Source: an uncultured Parabacteroides sp.
GTDB taxonomy: Bacteria; Bacteroidota; Bacteroidia; Bacteroidales; Tannerellaceae
Length of the DNA: 51,080 nt
Direction: 5' to 3'
Assembly (NCBI GenBank): GCA_949295065.1
Contig: CASFJQ010000017.1
Span: 1 to 51,080 of the forward strand
A program made the position numbers and the translations under genes. This document shows positions 31,083 through 39,283 of the stretch, one piece after another. Under the pieces are notes generated by a model. It saw nothing but the letters and a program-made list of their open reading frames with translations, searched no databases and had not been told where the DNA came from. Each line of letters opens with the position of its first letter. Within the stretch, counting starts at the first letter, position 1.

Positions 31083-33239
31083 TTAGTCTTCGGTTTGTGA
31101 TGCTTCATAAGCCTTCAACAGTTTTTCCTGAACATCTGAAGGAACCAATTCGTATGAAGCAAACTTCATTGTGAACGAAGCACGTCCACCGGTGATAGAA
31201 CTTAATGAAGTAGAATAGTTAGACATTTCTTTCAAAGGAACCTTAGCCAATAGCTTTTCAAAACCTTTTTCACTATTCATACCCATAATCAATGCTCGGC
31301 GGCTCTGTAGGTCACTCATCACGTCGCCAAGGAAATCTGCCGGTACTGAAACTTCAACATCATAAACAGGTTCAAGAATCTTAGGTCCTGCTTCTTTGAA
31401 CGCTGCACTGAATGCATTACGTCCGGCAAGCATAAATGAAATTTCGTTACTGTCAACCGGGTGCATCTTACCATCATAAACGCAGATACGTACGTCGCGT
31501 GCATATGAGCCAGTCAATGGACCTTGTTCCATGCGTCCCATAATACCTTTTAAAATTGCAGGCAAGAAACGTGAATCAATTGCACCACCAACAATACAGT
31601 TCACGAATACCAGTTTACCACCCCAATCCAAATCAATTATTTGAGTATCTCTTACGTTCATCTTGTATTCCTGACCGCCGAAACGATATGTATCAGGAAC
31701 AGGCATACCTTCGTAATAAGGTTCAACAATCAGGTGAACTTCACCGAACTGGCCGGCACCACCAGACTGTTTCTTGTGTCGGTAGTCGGCACGTGCTGCC
31801 TTAGTGATAGTTTCACGATATGGAATCTTCGGTTCCATAAATTCAACAGCCAATTTGTCGTTGTTCTCGATTCTCCATTTCAGAGTACGCAAGTGGAATT
31901 CTCCCTGTCCGAGAACGATTGTCTGTTTCAATTCTTTTGATTGTTCGATAATCCAAGTCGGGTCTTCTTCGCGCATACGGAAAAGAATTTCCATCATCTT
32001 TTCAGCATCAGCCTCGTTGACAGGCTTGATAGCACGGCGATATTTCGGATCCGGATATTTAATGAAGTCGAAACGATAGTCACAACCTTTGCCGTTCAAT
32101 GTATTTCCACGGCGAACGTCTTTAAGTTTAACTGTTGCACCAATATCACCTGCAACCATTTCAGGAACTTCTGTTCTGTTCTGGCCTGCAATGCTGAACA
32201 ACTGGCTGATACGTTCTTTTGAACCTCTGTCGGCATTCTGCAAATCGTCGCCCGCTTTAACTTTACCTGATAATACTTTGAAATAAGAAACTTGTCCGAT
32301 ATGAGGCTCAACAGTTGTCTTGAAGAAGAACAAACTTGTTGGTCCGTTAGAATCAGGAGTAACTTCAACTCCTTCAGTTGTAATCAGACGAGGCATCTTG
32401 TCTGTGCAAGGAACAACATTGCCAAGGAATTCCAATGTACGGCGAACGCACATATCTCTGCCAGCGCATACGCAGAATACAGGGAACATATTGCGAGTAA
32501 CCAAACCAGCACGGATACCGGCACGCATATCGTCTTCGCTCAAAGTACCTTCTTCAAAGAATTTTTCCATCAAAGCATCGTCGTGTTCTGCTGCAGATTC
32601 AACCAATGCCTTGTGCAATTCCATAGCTTTTTCAGATTCTTCAGTCGGGATTTCAAGAACTTCAGGAACACCGCCTTCCGGTTTCCAGCGATACATCTTC
32701 ATCTTCAACACGTCAACTACTGCATTGAATGAAGCACCGCAAGTTACAGGATATTGAATCTGTACCACCTTGCTGCCCCAACGGTCTTTAAGCTGGGCTA
32801 CAGTACCTTCATAATCTGCTTTGTCATTATCCAATTGATTGACAACGAAGATTACAGGCTTGTGGAACTGGTCTGTATAGCGGAATTGATTTATCGTACC
32901 TACTTCAACACCGTATTGTGCATTCAGTACCATCAATGCTGTATCTGTAACATTCAGAGCTGAAACCGCGCCACCGATAAAGTCATCGGAGCCCGGACAG
33001 TCGATGAAGTTTAGTTTTCTGTCCTGCCATTCAACACTGAAAACGGTTGAGAAGACTGAATATCCGTATTCTTTCTCAACCGGGAAATAGTCGCATACAG
33101 TATTCCCATTCTCAACAGAACCGCGACGTTTTATAACTCCACCCTCGAAAAGCATTGCTTCAGCGAGAGTGGTTTTCCCAGAGCCTGAACTTCCCAATAT
33201 GGAGATATTCTTAATTTCATTAGTTTGGTACACTTTCAT
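31083..33239 (-). CDS. Divergent elongation factor G paralogue (EF-G2-like), GTPase His replaced
   Basis: 718 residues with the five-domain EF-G layout. G1 is GSSGSGKT (16-23) instead of the usual AHIDAGKT. G3 is DCPGSDDF (80-87) instead of DTPGHVDF, so Ser84 stands where the catalytic histidine should be. G4 is NQLD (134-137) instead of NKMD. Domain IV (GGAGQFGEVHL near 500) and the C-terminal domain are intact. It should bind ribosomes, but normal GTP hydrolysis is doubtful. A second EF-G of Bacteroides thetaiotaomicron is reported to translocate without GTP hydrolysis and to matter in starvation and gut colonisation; this gene fits that type. A canonical EF-G should exist elsewhere in the genome. 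Confidence 0.92.
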   Translation of the reverse strand: MKVYQTNEIKNISILGSSGSGKTTLAEAMLFEGGVIKRRGSVENGNTVCDYFPVEKEYGYSVFSTVFSVEWQDRKLNFIDCPGSDDFIGGAVSALNVTDTALMVLNAQYGVEVGTINQFRYTDQFHKPVIFVVNQLDNDKADYEGTVAQLKDRWGSKVVQIQYPVTCGASFNAVVDVLKMKMYRWKPEGGVPEVLEIPTEESEKAMELHKALVESAAEHDDALMEKFFEEGTLSEDDMRAGIRAGLVTRNMFPVFCVCAGRDMCVRRTLEFLGNVVPCTDKMPRLITTEGVEVTPDSNGPTSLFFFKTTVEPHIGQVSYFKVLSGKVKAGDDLQNADRGSKERISQLFSIAGQNRTEVPEMVAGDIGATVKLKDVRRGNTLNGKGCDYRFDFIKYPDPKYRRAIKPVNEADAEKMMEILFRMREEDPTWIIEQSKELKQTIVLGQGEFHLRTLKWRIENNDKLAVEFMEPKIPYRETITKAARADYRHKKQSGGAGQFGEVHLIVEPYYEGMPVPDTYRFGGQEYKMNVRDTQIIDLDWGGKLVFVNCIVGGAIDSRFLPAILKGIMGRMEQGPLTGSYARDVRICVYDGKMHPVDSNEISFMLAGRNAFSAAFKEAGPKILEPVYDVEVSVPADFLGDVMSDLQSRRALIMGMNSEKGFEKLLAKVPLKEMSNYSTSLSSITGGRASFTMKFASYELVPSDVQEKLLKAYEASQTED

Positions 33240-33560
33240 ATCATATAGGTATTAAAGGTTAAACATATAGTTTTGTTACGATTTTTGTTTTATCGTGAGC
33301 GCAAATTATAAATACTCTTCTAGAAAAGCAAAAGATATCTGTTGTTTGAAAACAATGTTGTTCAGCAGTTGTATAGCCTTATTTGTCCGCTTATCTGATT
33401 ATTAACTATGTTTTTATGGCTTGTTTCTGTTGTTCAATATTCTTGCATTATAACTTTTGCATGTCTTTAAGCGGTATTTTGTCTAAAATATAGTATTCTG
33501 AACCGGTTTTGGTAATATGTTTATAATCTTGTGTTTACATTTCCATCGTATTTCTATGCG

Positions 33561-33681
33561 GTGAAAAACTTTTTTCATAATATATGAAAATAAATTTTCA
33601 TGCTGATGAAAAAGAATTTTCATAATATATGGAAAAATTTTTTCACAATATATGAAAAAAAAGTTTCATTGCGATGAAAAA
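33561..33681. repeat. Tandem array of 22-23-bp palindromic units (ATGAAAA...TTTTCAT)
   Basis: Units start at 33561, 33584, 33606, 33629, 33652 and a partial one at 33674. Each reads about RTGAAAAnnnnnTTTTCAT followed by a 4-5 nt linker (AATAT or GCTG/TGCG). It lies in the 538-bp gap between the divergent EF-G-like and hemW genes, upstream of the hemW promoter. Multiple operator sites on the same DNA face are one reading; no protein can be named. Apart from this array and the promoter, I saw nothing in the gap. Confidence 0.8.
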
Positions 33682-33704
33682 CCGGAGATATGCCCGAATG
33701 ATAT

Positions 33705-33735
33705 TTTGCTCTCCACTCGTCTTTCTCTATTTTTG
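33705..33735 (+). promoter_or_regulatory. Promoter for hemW
   Basis: TTTG at 33705-33708, 19 bp, TATTTTTG at 33728-33735. Leader about 40 nt to the ATG at 33778. Confidence 0.75.
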
Positions 33736-33777
33736 TATCCGGAAAATCTTTACTTAGACAGAGAAATTTAATTGATT

Positions 33778-34905
33778 ATGGCAGGATTGTATATTCACGT
33801 TCCGTTTTGTGCCAAAAGATGCTTGTATTGTGATTTCTATTCAAATACGGACATGAGCTATAAGCGCCGCTATGTGTTTTCGGTCATAAAGGAAATGCAG
33901 CTCCGTGCGGATTATCTGAAAGGAGAGGAGATTGAAACCATATATTTTGGTGGAGGAACACCTTCTCAACTGGATGCGTCAGACTTTTCGGAGATATTTG
34001 ATTCGATATACCATATATATAATGTAAGTGACAATCCCGAAATAACCCTTGAAGCGAATCCTGATGATGTTACAGATAAATATATGTCGGAGTTGAGAAC
34101 TCTCCCGTTCAACAGAATCAGTATGGGAGTGCAAAGTTTTGATTCGGAAGATTTGGTGTTTCTTAACCGCCGTCACACTAGTGAACAGGCAATCCGTGCC
34201 GTTGAGATATGCAAGAATCATGATATATATAATATAAGTATAGATTTGATATACGGACTTCCCGGTCAGACACCAGAGAAATGGGAGAAAAATCTGCGGA
34301 AAGCTATTTCGTTGGACATACCACATATTTCGGCATATCATTTAATATATGAAGAGGGCACAGCTCTGTATAAACTATGGGAGGCGGGAAAGGTTTCGTC
34401 CGTCGATGAGGAAACCAGCGTTGAATTGTTCTCGCAATTGATATCCCGGCTTAAGGAAGCCGGATATTTGCATTATGAAATTTCCAATTTTGCCAGAGAA
34501 GGATTCATCTCGCGTCACAACAGTTCATATTGGAAAGGCATAAACTATTTGGGGCTTGGTCCTTCGGCACATTCATTTAATGGCGAAGGAAGGGAATGGA
34601 ACGTGTCATCACTGCCAAAATGGATTGAGGCTTTAGCTGCCGGAAAACCAGCCGTTGAGAAAGAAGTTGAAGATGCAGACACAAGCTATAACGATTATAT
34701 CATTACAGGATTGCGCACAATGTGGGGAATAAATCTTGATGAAATTGAAAAACGGTATGGGGATAAACACCGCAAATATTGTGAAGCGCAAGCAAAAAAA
34801 TATATTGAGCAGGATTTGATATCACAAAACGACGGAAATCTCACCTTGACAGAAAAGGGCGTTTTTATATCTGACGGAATAATGAGCGACCTCTTGTGGG
34901 TATGA
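33778..34905 (+). CDS. hemW: Radical SAM heme chaperone HemW
   Basis: 375 residues from the ATG at 33778 (MAGLYIHVPFC); the TTG at 33772 is disfavoured. The 4Fe-4S motif CxxxCxxC is Cys11-AKR-Cys15-LY-Cys18, followed by Asp-Phe. True oxygen-independent coproporphyrinogen oxidase HemN has an extra Cys after the motif, and its absence here points to HemW. YFGGGTPSQL and EANPDD are standard radical SAM motifs, and the HemN C-terminal domain follows. HemW binds heme and delivers it to respiratory enzymes. Often annotated as coproporphyrinogen III oxidase. Confidence 0.93.
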   Translation: MAGLYIHVPFCAKRCLYCDFYSNTDMSYKRRYVFSVIKEMQLRADYLKGEEIETIYFGGGTPSQLDASDFSEIFDSIYHIYNVSDNPEITLEANPDDVTDKYMSELRTLPFNRISMGVQSFDSEDLVFLNRRHTSEQAIRAVEICKNHDIYNISIDLIYGLPGQTPEKWEKNLRKAISLDIPHISAYHLIYEEGTALYKLWEAGKVSSVDEETSVELFSQLISRLKEAGYLHYEISNFAREGFISRHNSSYWKGINYLGLGPSAHSFNGEGREWNVSSLPKWIEALAAGKPAVEKEVEDADTSYNDYIITGLRTMWGINLDEIEKRYGDKHRKYCEAQAKKYIEQDLISQNDGNLTLTEKGVFISDGIMSDLLWV

Positions 34906-35016
34906 ATTCGTACAAATTCACCGGTTTTTATGACGAAATAGGGGTTATCAAGTACTTTTTTTGCACATATATTGCATTTTTGTGTCAAAAATGTATGGAG
35001 ATATAAAACTTCTTCA

Positions 35017-35024
35017 TATATTTG
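35017..35024 (+). promoter_or_regulatory. Possible -7 box for the zeta-toxin-like gene
   Basis: TATATTTG at 35017-35024, 24 bp ahead of the GTG at 35048. No -33 box was found at the right distance. It supports the short start. Confidence 0.35.
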
Positions 35025-35047
35025 TAGCCGGAAAAATAAGCGAAACA

Positions 35048-35623
35048 GTGCCATACCTATATATAATAGCGGGTTGTAACGGAGCAGGAAAAACAACTGC
35101 TTCATTTACTATACTGCCGGAAATGCTTAAATGTAAAGAGTTCGTTAACTCTGACGAGATCGCGAAAGGTCTCTCTCCCTTTAATTCAGACAGCATTGCG
35201 GTGGCCGTAGAAGCAAGTCGTATTATGTATAAGCGCATAAAGGAGCTGATCGCCGCAGGCGAGACTTTTGCGATGGAAACTACGCTGGCAACCCGTTCGG
35301 TGGCAAACCTGATACGGGAGGCTCAAAAGGAAGGTTATTACGTCACCTTATTGTATTTCTGGCTTAACACGCCGGAGCTGGCAATAGAACGAGTTAAAAT
35401 GAGAGTCTCGGCCGGAGGACACAATATACCGGAAGAAACAATCAGAAGACGTTATGCTGCCGGAATTCGCAATTTGTTTGAACTCTACCTTTCTATTAGT
35501 GATTATTGGATGATAGCCGATAACTCTATGTCGCCGATGCAAATCATTGCAAAAGGCTTCAAAAGAGATAAAATCGAAATATATAATCCGGTTATCTATA
35601 AAAAATTAGAGAATCATGAATGA
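35048..35623 (+). CDS. Zeta-toxin-like P-loop kinase
   Basis: About 191 residues from the GTG at 35048; ATG at 34991 (210 residues) is the alternative. Family members usually begin just before the LYIIAGCNGAGKTT Walker A, and a -7 box at 35017 lies between the two candidate starts, so the short form is preferred. After the P-loop come NSDEIAKGL (substrate-site Asp) and AMETTLATRS (Glu/Thr), as in zeta toxins that phosphorylate UDP-N-acetylglucosamine and stop wall synthesis. Lid-type arginines are present (ETIRRRY). Its stop overlaps the start of a 56-residue gene by 8 bp, suggesting a toxin-antitoxin-like pair. A non-toxic kinase role is possible. Confidence 0.82.
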   Translation: MPYLYIIAGCNGAGKTTASFTILPEMLKCKEFVNSDEIAKGLSPFNSDSIAVAVEASRIMYKRIKELIAAGETFAMETTLATRSVANLIREAQKEGYYVTLLYFWLNTPELAIERVKMRVSAGGHNIPEETIRRRYAAGIRNLFELYLSISDYWMIADNSMSPMQIIAKGFKRDKIEIYNPVIYKKLENHE

Positions 35624-35786
35624 ACAAGAATTAAGAGAATTTGAAGAGAATATTGTAAAGGGCGCAAATATGGCTTTTCAACGTTTGGTTAGTCAGAAAA
35701 AGAAAGAAAACGGTGAATTGGTATTCTCTCGTAATGGTAAGATTATACGTGTGAAAGCAGCAGATTTAGATAATATCACATTCTGA
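35616..35786 (+). CDS. 56-residue protein, putative partner/antitoxin of the zeta-like kinase
   Basis: ATG at 35616 overlaps the last codons of the kinase gene; stop TGA at 35784-35786. The N-terminal half is an acidic helix (MNEQELREFEENIVKGANMA), the middle is basic (QKKKENG) and the end reads LVFSRNGKIIRVKAADL, a beta-hairpin-like piece. No known family was recognised. The 8-bp overlap implies coupled translation with the kinase. Small size and coupling are typical of antitoxins, but in the classical epsilon-zeta modules the antitoxin gene comes first; here the order is reversed. A terminator follows. Confidence 0.7.
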   Translation: MNEQELREFEENIVKGANMAFQRLVSQKKKENGELVFSRNGKIIRVKAADLDNITF

Positions 35787-35847
35787 ATATGATTCTATTT
35801 TTACTCTTGAACTGAAATAAGGATATATATCTATATGATGACATAAA

Positions 35848-35892
35848 AAGGCTGGTCGGTGCTTGTGCAAGTTCCGATTGGTCTTTTTTTTA
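35848..35892 (+). terminator. Terminator of the zeta-like operon
   Basis: GGCTGGTCGG pairs with CCGATTGGTC (several G-U) around a loop TGCTTGTGCAAGTT and is followed by eight T. The T-run also borders the dipeptidyl-peptidase promoter. Confidence 0.75.
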
Positions 35893-35907
35893 TTTTTCCT
35901 ATCTTTG
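35878..35907 (+). promoter_or_regulatory. Promoter for the dipeptidyl-peptidase III gene
   Basis: TTG at 35878-35880, 19 bp, TATCTTTG at 35900-35907. It sits directly on the upstream terminator and makes the ATG at 35937 the start. Confidence 0.7.
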
Positions 35908-35936
35908 CGCTTTGGAATAAAAAACACAATAGAAAT

Positions 35937-37994
35937 ATGAAAAACGTAATTTTATCTGTTATGACAGCTATTGGAATGACAGCTTGCACCGGAGGACAGC
36001 AAACAAAAACTGTTGAGGCTGTAAACAATGACTTTAATTATGTGGTGGATCAATTTGCAGATTTGCAGATTCTCCGCTATCAGGTGCCTGGTTTTGAAGA
36101 ACTGACACTTCGTCAGAAACAATTATTATATCATTTGTCGGAAGCGGCATTGATGGGTCGTGATATTCTTGCAGACCAGAATTGCCGTTACAATTTGCCT
36201 ATCCGTCGCACTTTGGAAGCTGTTTATACTTCTTATAAAGGTGATAAGAACAGTGAAGAGTTCAAGGCTTTGGAAACTTATCTGAAAAGAGTTTGGTTTG
36301 CAAATGGTATTCATCATCATTATGCAGAAGATAAATTCTTGCCGGCTTTCTCAAAAGAGTTTTTTGCTGAATGCGTAAAACAGGTTGAACCGTCGGCTTT
36401 GCCTTTGCGCGAAGGCGAAACAGTTGAGCAGCTTATCGAAGAACTTACTCCTGTGATATTTGATCCTGCTGTTTTGAGCAAACGAACAGTTCAGAGCGGA
36501 GCAAATGATATCATCAAAGCTTCGGCAAACAATTATTATGAAGGAGATTTGACTCAGGCTGAAGTCAACGACTTCTATAATAAAATGAAGATTGGTCAGG
36601 ACTCAGTAAGACCTATTTCTTATGGTTTGAACAGCCGCCTTGTGAAGGAAAACGGAAAGATTTATGAAAAGGTATGGAAAGTCGGCGGTTTATACACTGA
36701 AGCAATCGAGCATATCGTTGCAGAATTGCAGAAGGCTGTAGCTTTTGCTGAAAACGATGCTCAGAAGTCTATCATCGAAAAGTTGATTGAATATTATCAG
36801 ACTGGTGATTTGAAGACTTTCGATGCTTATTCAGTTCTTTGGGTTGAAGATACAAAATCAGATGTTGACTTCGTAAATGGTTTCATCGAAACTTATGGCG
36901 ACCCTCTTGGACGTAAGGCTAGCTGGGAATCAACAGTTAATTTCATAAATAAAAAAGCTACTGAGCGCACAAAGATAATAAGCGAAAACGCACAGTGGTT
37001 TGAAGATAATTCACCAATCGACCCACGTTTCCGCAAGGAGAAAGTCAAAGGTGTGAGTGCAAAGGTTATCACTGTTGCAATGCTTGGTGGTGATTGCTAT
37101 CCTTCAACTCCTATCGGTATTAACTTGCCTAATGCAGACTGGATTCGCCGCGATCACGGTTCTAAGTCTGTGACAATCGAAAATATTACTGAAGCTTACG
37201 ACAAAGCTTCTCAGGGAAGCGGTATGTCTGCAGAATTCATGTGGAGCGACGCAGAGCGTGAGCAGGCTAAGAAATACGGTTTTATGACTGATAACTTGCA
37301 TACAGACTTGCATGAATGTCTGGGTCACGGCTCAGGTAAATTGCTTGATGGTGTTGATCCTGATGCTTTGGGAGCTTACAGCTCAACATTGGAAGAAGCA
37401 CGTGCAGACTTGTTCGGTTTGTATTATATGGCTGACCAGAAGATGGTAGATTTGGGCTTGCTTCCTGATGCAGATGCATACAAAGCTGCATATTATCAGT
37501 ATATGATGAATGGTTTGATGACTCAGCTTGTGCGTATCGAACCGGGAAAAGATGTTGAAGAAGCACATATGCGTAACCGCCAGCTTATTGCTAAATGGGC
37601 TTACGAAAAAGGTAAAGCTGACAATGTTGTTGAGTTGAAACAGCGTGATGGCAAGACTTATGTAGTCGTAAATGATTATGATAAATTGCGTGGCTTGTTC
37701 GCTCAGCTGTTGGCAGAAGTTCAGCGTGTGAAGAGTGAAGGTGATTTTGAAGCCGGAAAACGTCTTGTTGAGGATTATGCAGTGAAAGTGGACCAGGATT
37801 TGCATAAGGAAGTTCTTGAAAGATACAAGAAACTTAATCTTGCTCCATACAAAGGATTTGTGAATCCGGTTATGAAAGAAGTTAAGAATGATAATGGTGA
37901 AGTTACTGATATAGTCCTTGACTATACAGAAGGCTATGTTGAGCAGATGCTTCGTTATAGCCGTGATTATTCATTCTTGCCTAGTTATAATTGA
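35937..37994 (+). CDS. Dipeptidyl-peptidase III (M49), lipoprotein
   Basis: 685 residues from the ATG at 35937; the longer frame from 35859 runs through the terminator and promoter. A short signal with lipobox MTAC (Cys15) predicts a lipid-anchored envelope protein. The M49 zinc motif HEXXGH is His459-ECLG-His464, followed by GSGK, and the second metal motif EEARAD is at 486-491 (Glu487 likely binds zinc). It removes dipeptides from the N-termini of peptides, feeding amino-acid use. Bacteroides DPP III has a similar length and HEXXGH motif. Monocistronic. Confidence 0.93.
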   Translation: MKNVILSVMTAIGMTACTGGQQTKTVEAVNNDFNYVVDQFADLQILRYQVPGFEELTLRQKQLLYHLSEAALMGRDILADQNCRYNLPIRRTLEAVYTSYKGDKNSEEFKALETYLKRVWFANGIHHHYAEDKFLPAFSKEFFAECVKQVEPSALPLREGETVEQLIEELTPVIFDPAVLSKRTVQSGANDIIKASANNYYEGDLTQAEVNDFYNKMKIGQDSVRPISYGLNSRLVKENGKIYEKVWKVGGLYTEAIEHIVAELQKAVAFAENDAQKSIIEKLIEYYQTGDLKTFDAYSVLWVEDTKSDVDFVNGFIETYGDPLGRKASWESTVNFINKKATERTKIISENAQWFEDNSPIDPRFRKEKVKGVSAKVITVAMLGGDCYPSTPIGINLPNADWIRRDHGSKSVTIENITEAYDKASQGSGMSAEFMWSDAEREQAKKYGFMTDNLHTDLHECLGHGSGKLLDGVDPDALGAYSSTLEEARADLFGLYYMADQKMVDLGLLPDADAYKAAYYQYMMNGLMTQLVRIEPGKDVEEAHMRNRQLIAKWAYEKGKADNVVELKQRDGKTYVVVNDYDKLRGLFAQLLAEVQRVKSEGDFEAGKRLVEDYAVKVDQDLHKEVLERYKKLNLAPYKGFVNPVMKEVKNDNGEVTDIVLDYTEGYVEQMLRYSRDYSFLPSYN

Positions 37995-38001
37995 TTACAG
38001 G

Positions 38002-38167
38002 GGACGAGTTGACAAGGGGTGGCTGTTGCAAAACTAATTAAAACACAGAGACACGGAGTACACAGAGATTTTTATTTATTTTCAATATATCACCTCTGTG
38101 ACTTTGTGCCTCTGTGTTTGATTCTCTTTCTTTTGCAACACTCTCATCTGAAGCCTTGTCACCTCGT
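38002..38167. repeat. Family 2 palindrome nested in a family 1 repeat (copy f)
   Basis: The outer part is family 1: GACGAGTTGACAAGG (about 38003-38018) with CCTTGTCACCTCG (38154-38166). Inside is a 115-bp family 2 element with perfect 9-bp ends GTTGCAAAA (38025-38033) and TTTTGCAAC (38131-38139). Its arms AAACACAGAGACACGGAG... (38041-38067) and CTCTGTGACTTTGTGCCTC... (38094-38119) pair over about 25 bp with few mismatches. Confidence 0.85.
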
Positions 38168-38184
38168 ATCTAAAACTATTGTAA

Positions 38185-38856
38185 ATGAATACTGAAGTTC
38201 AGCAAATACGAAAAAAACTCCGTTTGGCTATGAATGGAGTTATTTCGACAAGCCTGCGAGATAAGGGAATGAACTATAAGCTTATCTTCGGTACTCCAAT
38301 ACCCGAAATAAAGCTTATTGCCGGCAGTTGCACTCCAAGTGTTTCATTGGCAGAAGATTTATGGAAAGAAGATGTCCGTGAGCTGAAAATATTGGCAACA
38401 CTTTTATATCCGGCGGGTGATTTTCGGAAAGAAACAGCTTTGCAATGGATAGCGGATATAAAATATATGGAGATAGCGGAACAGCTTTGTTCCAATCTTA
38501 TTCCAAATTCTCCTTCTGTTGAGGAAATAGTTGGTGCTTGTCTTGAAAGTGAGACTCCTTCCGAATATACATATGTATGTGCATTCCTTACATTGGCAAA
38601 TATGTATATAAAGAAAAAAACAGTTTCTCAGGAACTGGAAACCAAGTTCTTTGCTAAAGCCAAAGAAGTTTTGAATTGTGGAATTTCTGCATCACAGCGT
38701 TCGGCTTCTCTTGCTTTGAAGCGTTATGGCAGGAAAGACCGTAACTCTGCGGCAAAAGTTATGGACCTGGTTTCGGAATATGAGAATTGTGGAAAGGCGG
38801 AATTGGAAGAAATATTCAATGACTTGAAGTTTGAGTTCGAATATTATTTTGAGTGA
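38185..38856 (+). CDS. AlkD-like DNA alkylation repair / HEAT-repeat protein
   Basis: 223 residues, all helical. The segment YKLIFGTPIPEIKLIAGSC followed by SVSLAEDLWKEDVRELKILATLLYP matches the start of AlkD-type proteins (the GVxxPxLRxxA motif, then LWxxxxxExRxLAxxL). AlkD enzymes remove bulky alkylated bases through HEAT-like repeats. The later repeats are degenerate and the active-site aromatic and Asp residues cannot be placed with certainty, so enzymatic activity is uncertain. Flanked on both sides by palindromic repeats. Confidence 0.7.
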   Translation: MNTEVQQIRKKLRLAMNGVISTSLRDKGMNYKLIFGTPIPEIKLIAGSCTPSVSLAEDLWKEDVRELKILATLLYPAGDFRKETALQWIADIKYMEIAEQLCSNLIPNSPSVEEIVGACLESETPSEYTYVCAFLTLANMYIKKKTVSQELETKFFAKAKEVLNCGISASQRSASLALKRYGRKDRNSAAKVMDLVSEYENCGKAELEEIFNDLKFEFEYYFE

Positions 38857-38861
38857 TTGAG

Positions 38862-39008
38862 AGGTTTCGGAAGTTTAATTTTAGGTGACAAGTTGACAAG
38901 TAAACAAGTTGACAAGAGCATTAAATAATTTGGAGTTATTTTGACCTTGTCAACTTGTCTCTGAAGCCTTGTCAACTTGTTAAGTTGAGCATCCTGCGAA
39001 ACTTAAAT
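38862..39008. repeat. Palindromic intergenic repeat, family 1 (copy g)
   Basis: Left end GGTTTCGGAAG (degenerate), left arm GTGACAAGTTGACAAG (38885 on), right arm CCTTGTCAACTTGTCTC... (38945 on) and right end AAGTTGAGCATCCTGCGAAA with CTTAA (to about 39005). It follows the AlkD-like stop by a few bases. Confidence 0.78.
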
Positions 39009-39025
39009 TGACTAATAACATTTAA

Positions 39026-39071
39026 ATAGGCAGTTTTTGCTTGATATTCAAGCAGAGATTGCCTATTTTTG
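39026..39071 (+). promoter_or_regulatory. Promoter overlapping a terminator-like hairpin, before the 62-residue gene
   Basis: ATAGGCA (39026-39032) pairs with TGCCTAT (39060-39066), with an inner GCTTGA/TCAAGC stem and TTTTT after it. The same bases hold TTG (39041-39043) and TATTTTTG (39064-39071) at a 20-bp spacing. Confidence 0.6.
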
Positions 39072-39092
39072 TAAAAACCAAAAACTGGAACT

Positions 39093-39281
39093 ATGTGGAA
39101 AGAAAAATTAGGAGTTTATTTGATAGATGTATCTAAATATACATTTACAGGAGTGTTAATAGCATCTTTCTTTAAAGATATGGAAAATACTCGTTTCATT
39201 TATTATGTATTGGGGATGCTAGTTACATTGTTTTCATTATTGTTAGGTTTAGTACTTACAAATAAAAAAGAGGAGAAATAA
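39093..39281 (+). CDS. Small two-helix membrane protein (DUF6722-like)
   Basis: 62 residues. MWKEKLGVYLIDVSKYTFTG leads into a first hydrophobic helix (VLIASFF), then a short polar turn FKDMENTRFI and a second helix YYVLGMLVTLFSLLLGLVLT with a Lys/Glu tail. The DMEN turn and two-helix build fit the small DUF6722 family of Bacteroidales, as I recall it. Function unknown. It has its own promoter and is followed 2 bp later by another tiny membrane protein gene, with which it is surely co-transcribed. Confidence 0.7.
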   Translation: MWKEKLGVYLIDVSKYTFTGVLIASFFKDMENTRFIYYVLGMLVTLFSLLLGLVLTNKKEEK

Positions 39282-39283
39282 TT

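Noticed and set aside
34961-35047. Longer N-terminus for the zeta-like kinase
   Set aside because: The extension contains a -7 promoter-like box (TATATTTG) and reads as non-conserved sequence before the LYIIAG strand. It remains possible only if the ATG at 34991 is used.
35859-35936. N-terminal extension of dipeptidyl-peptidase III
   Set aside because: This segment is a terminator T-run plus a promoter. The ATG at 35937 gives a proper lipoprotein signal.
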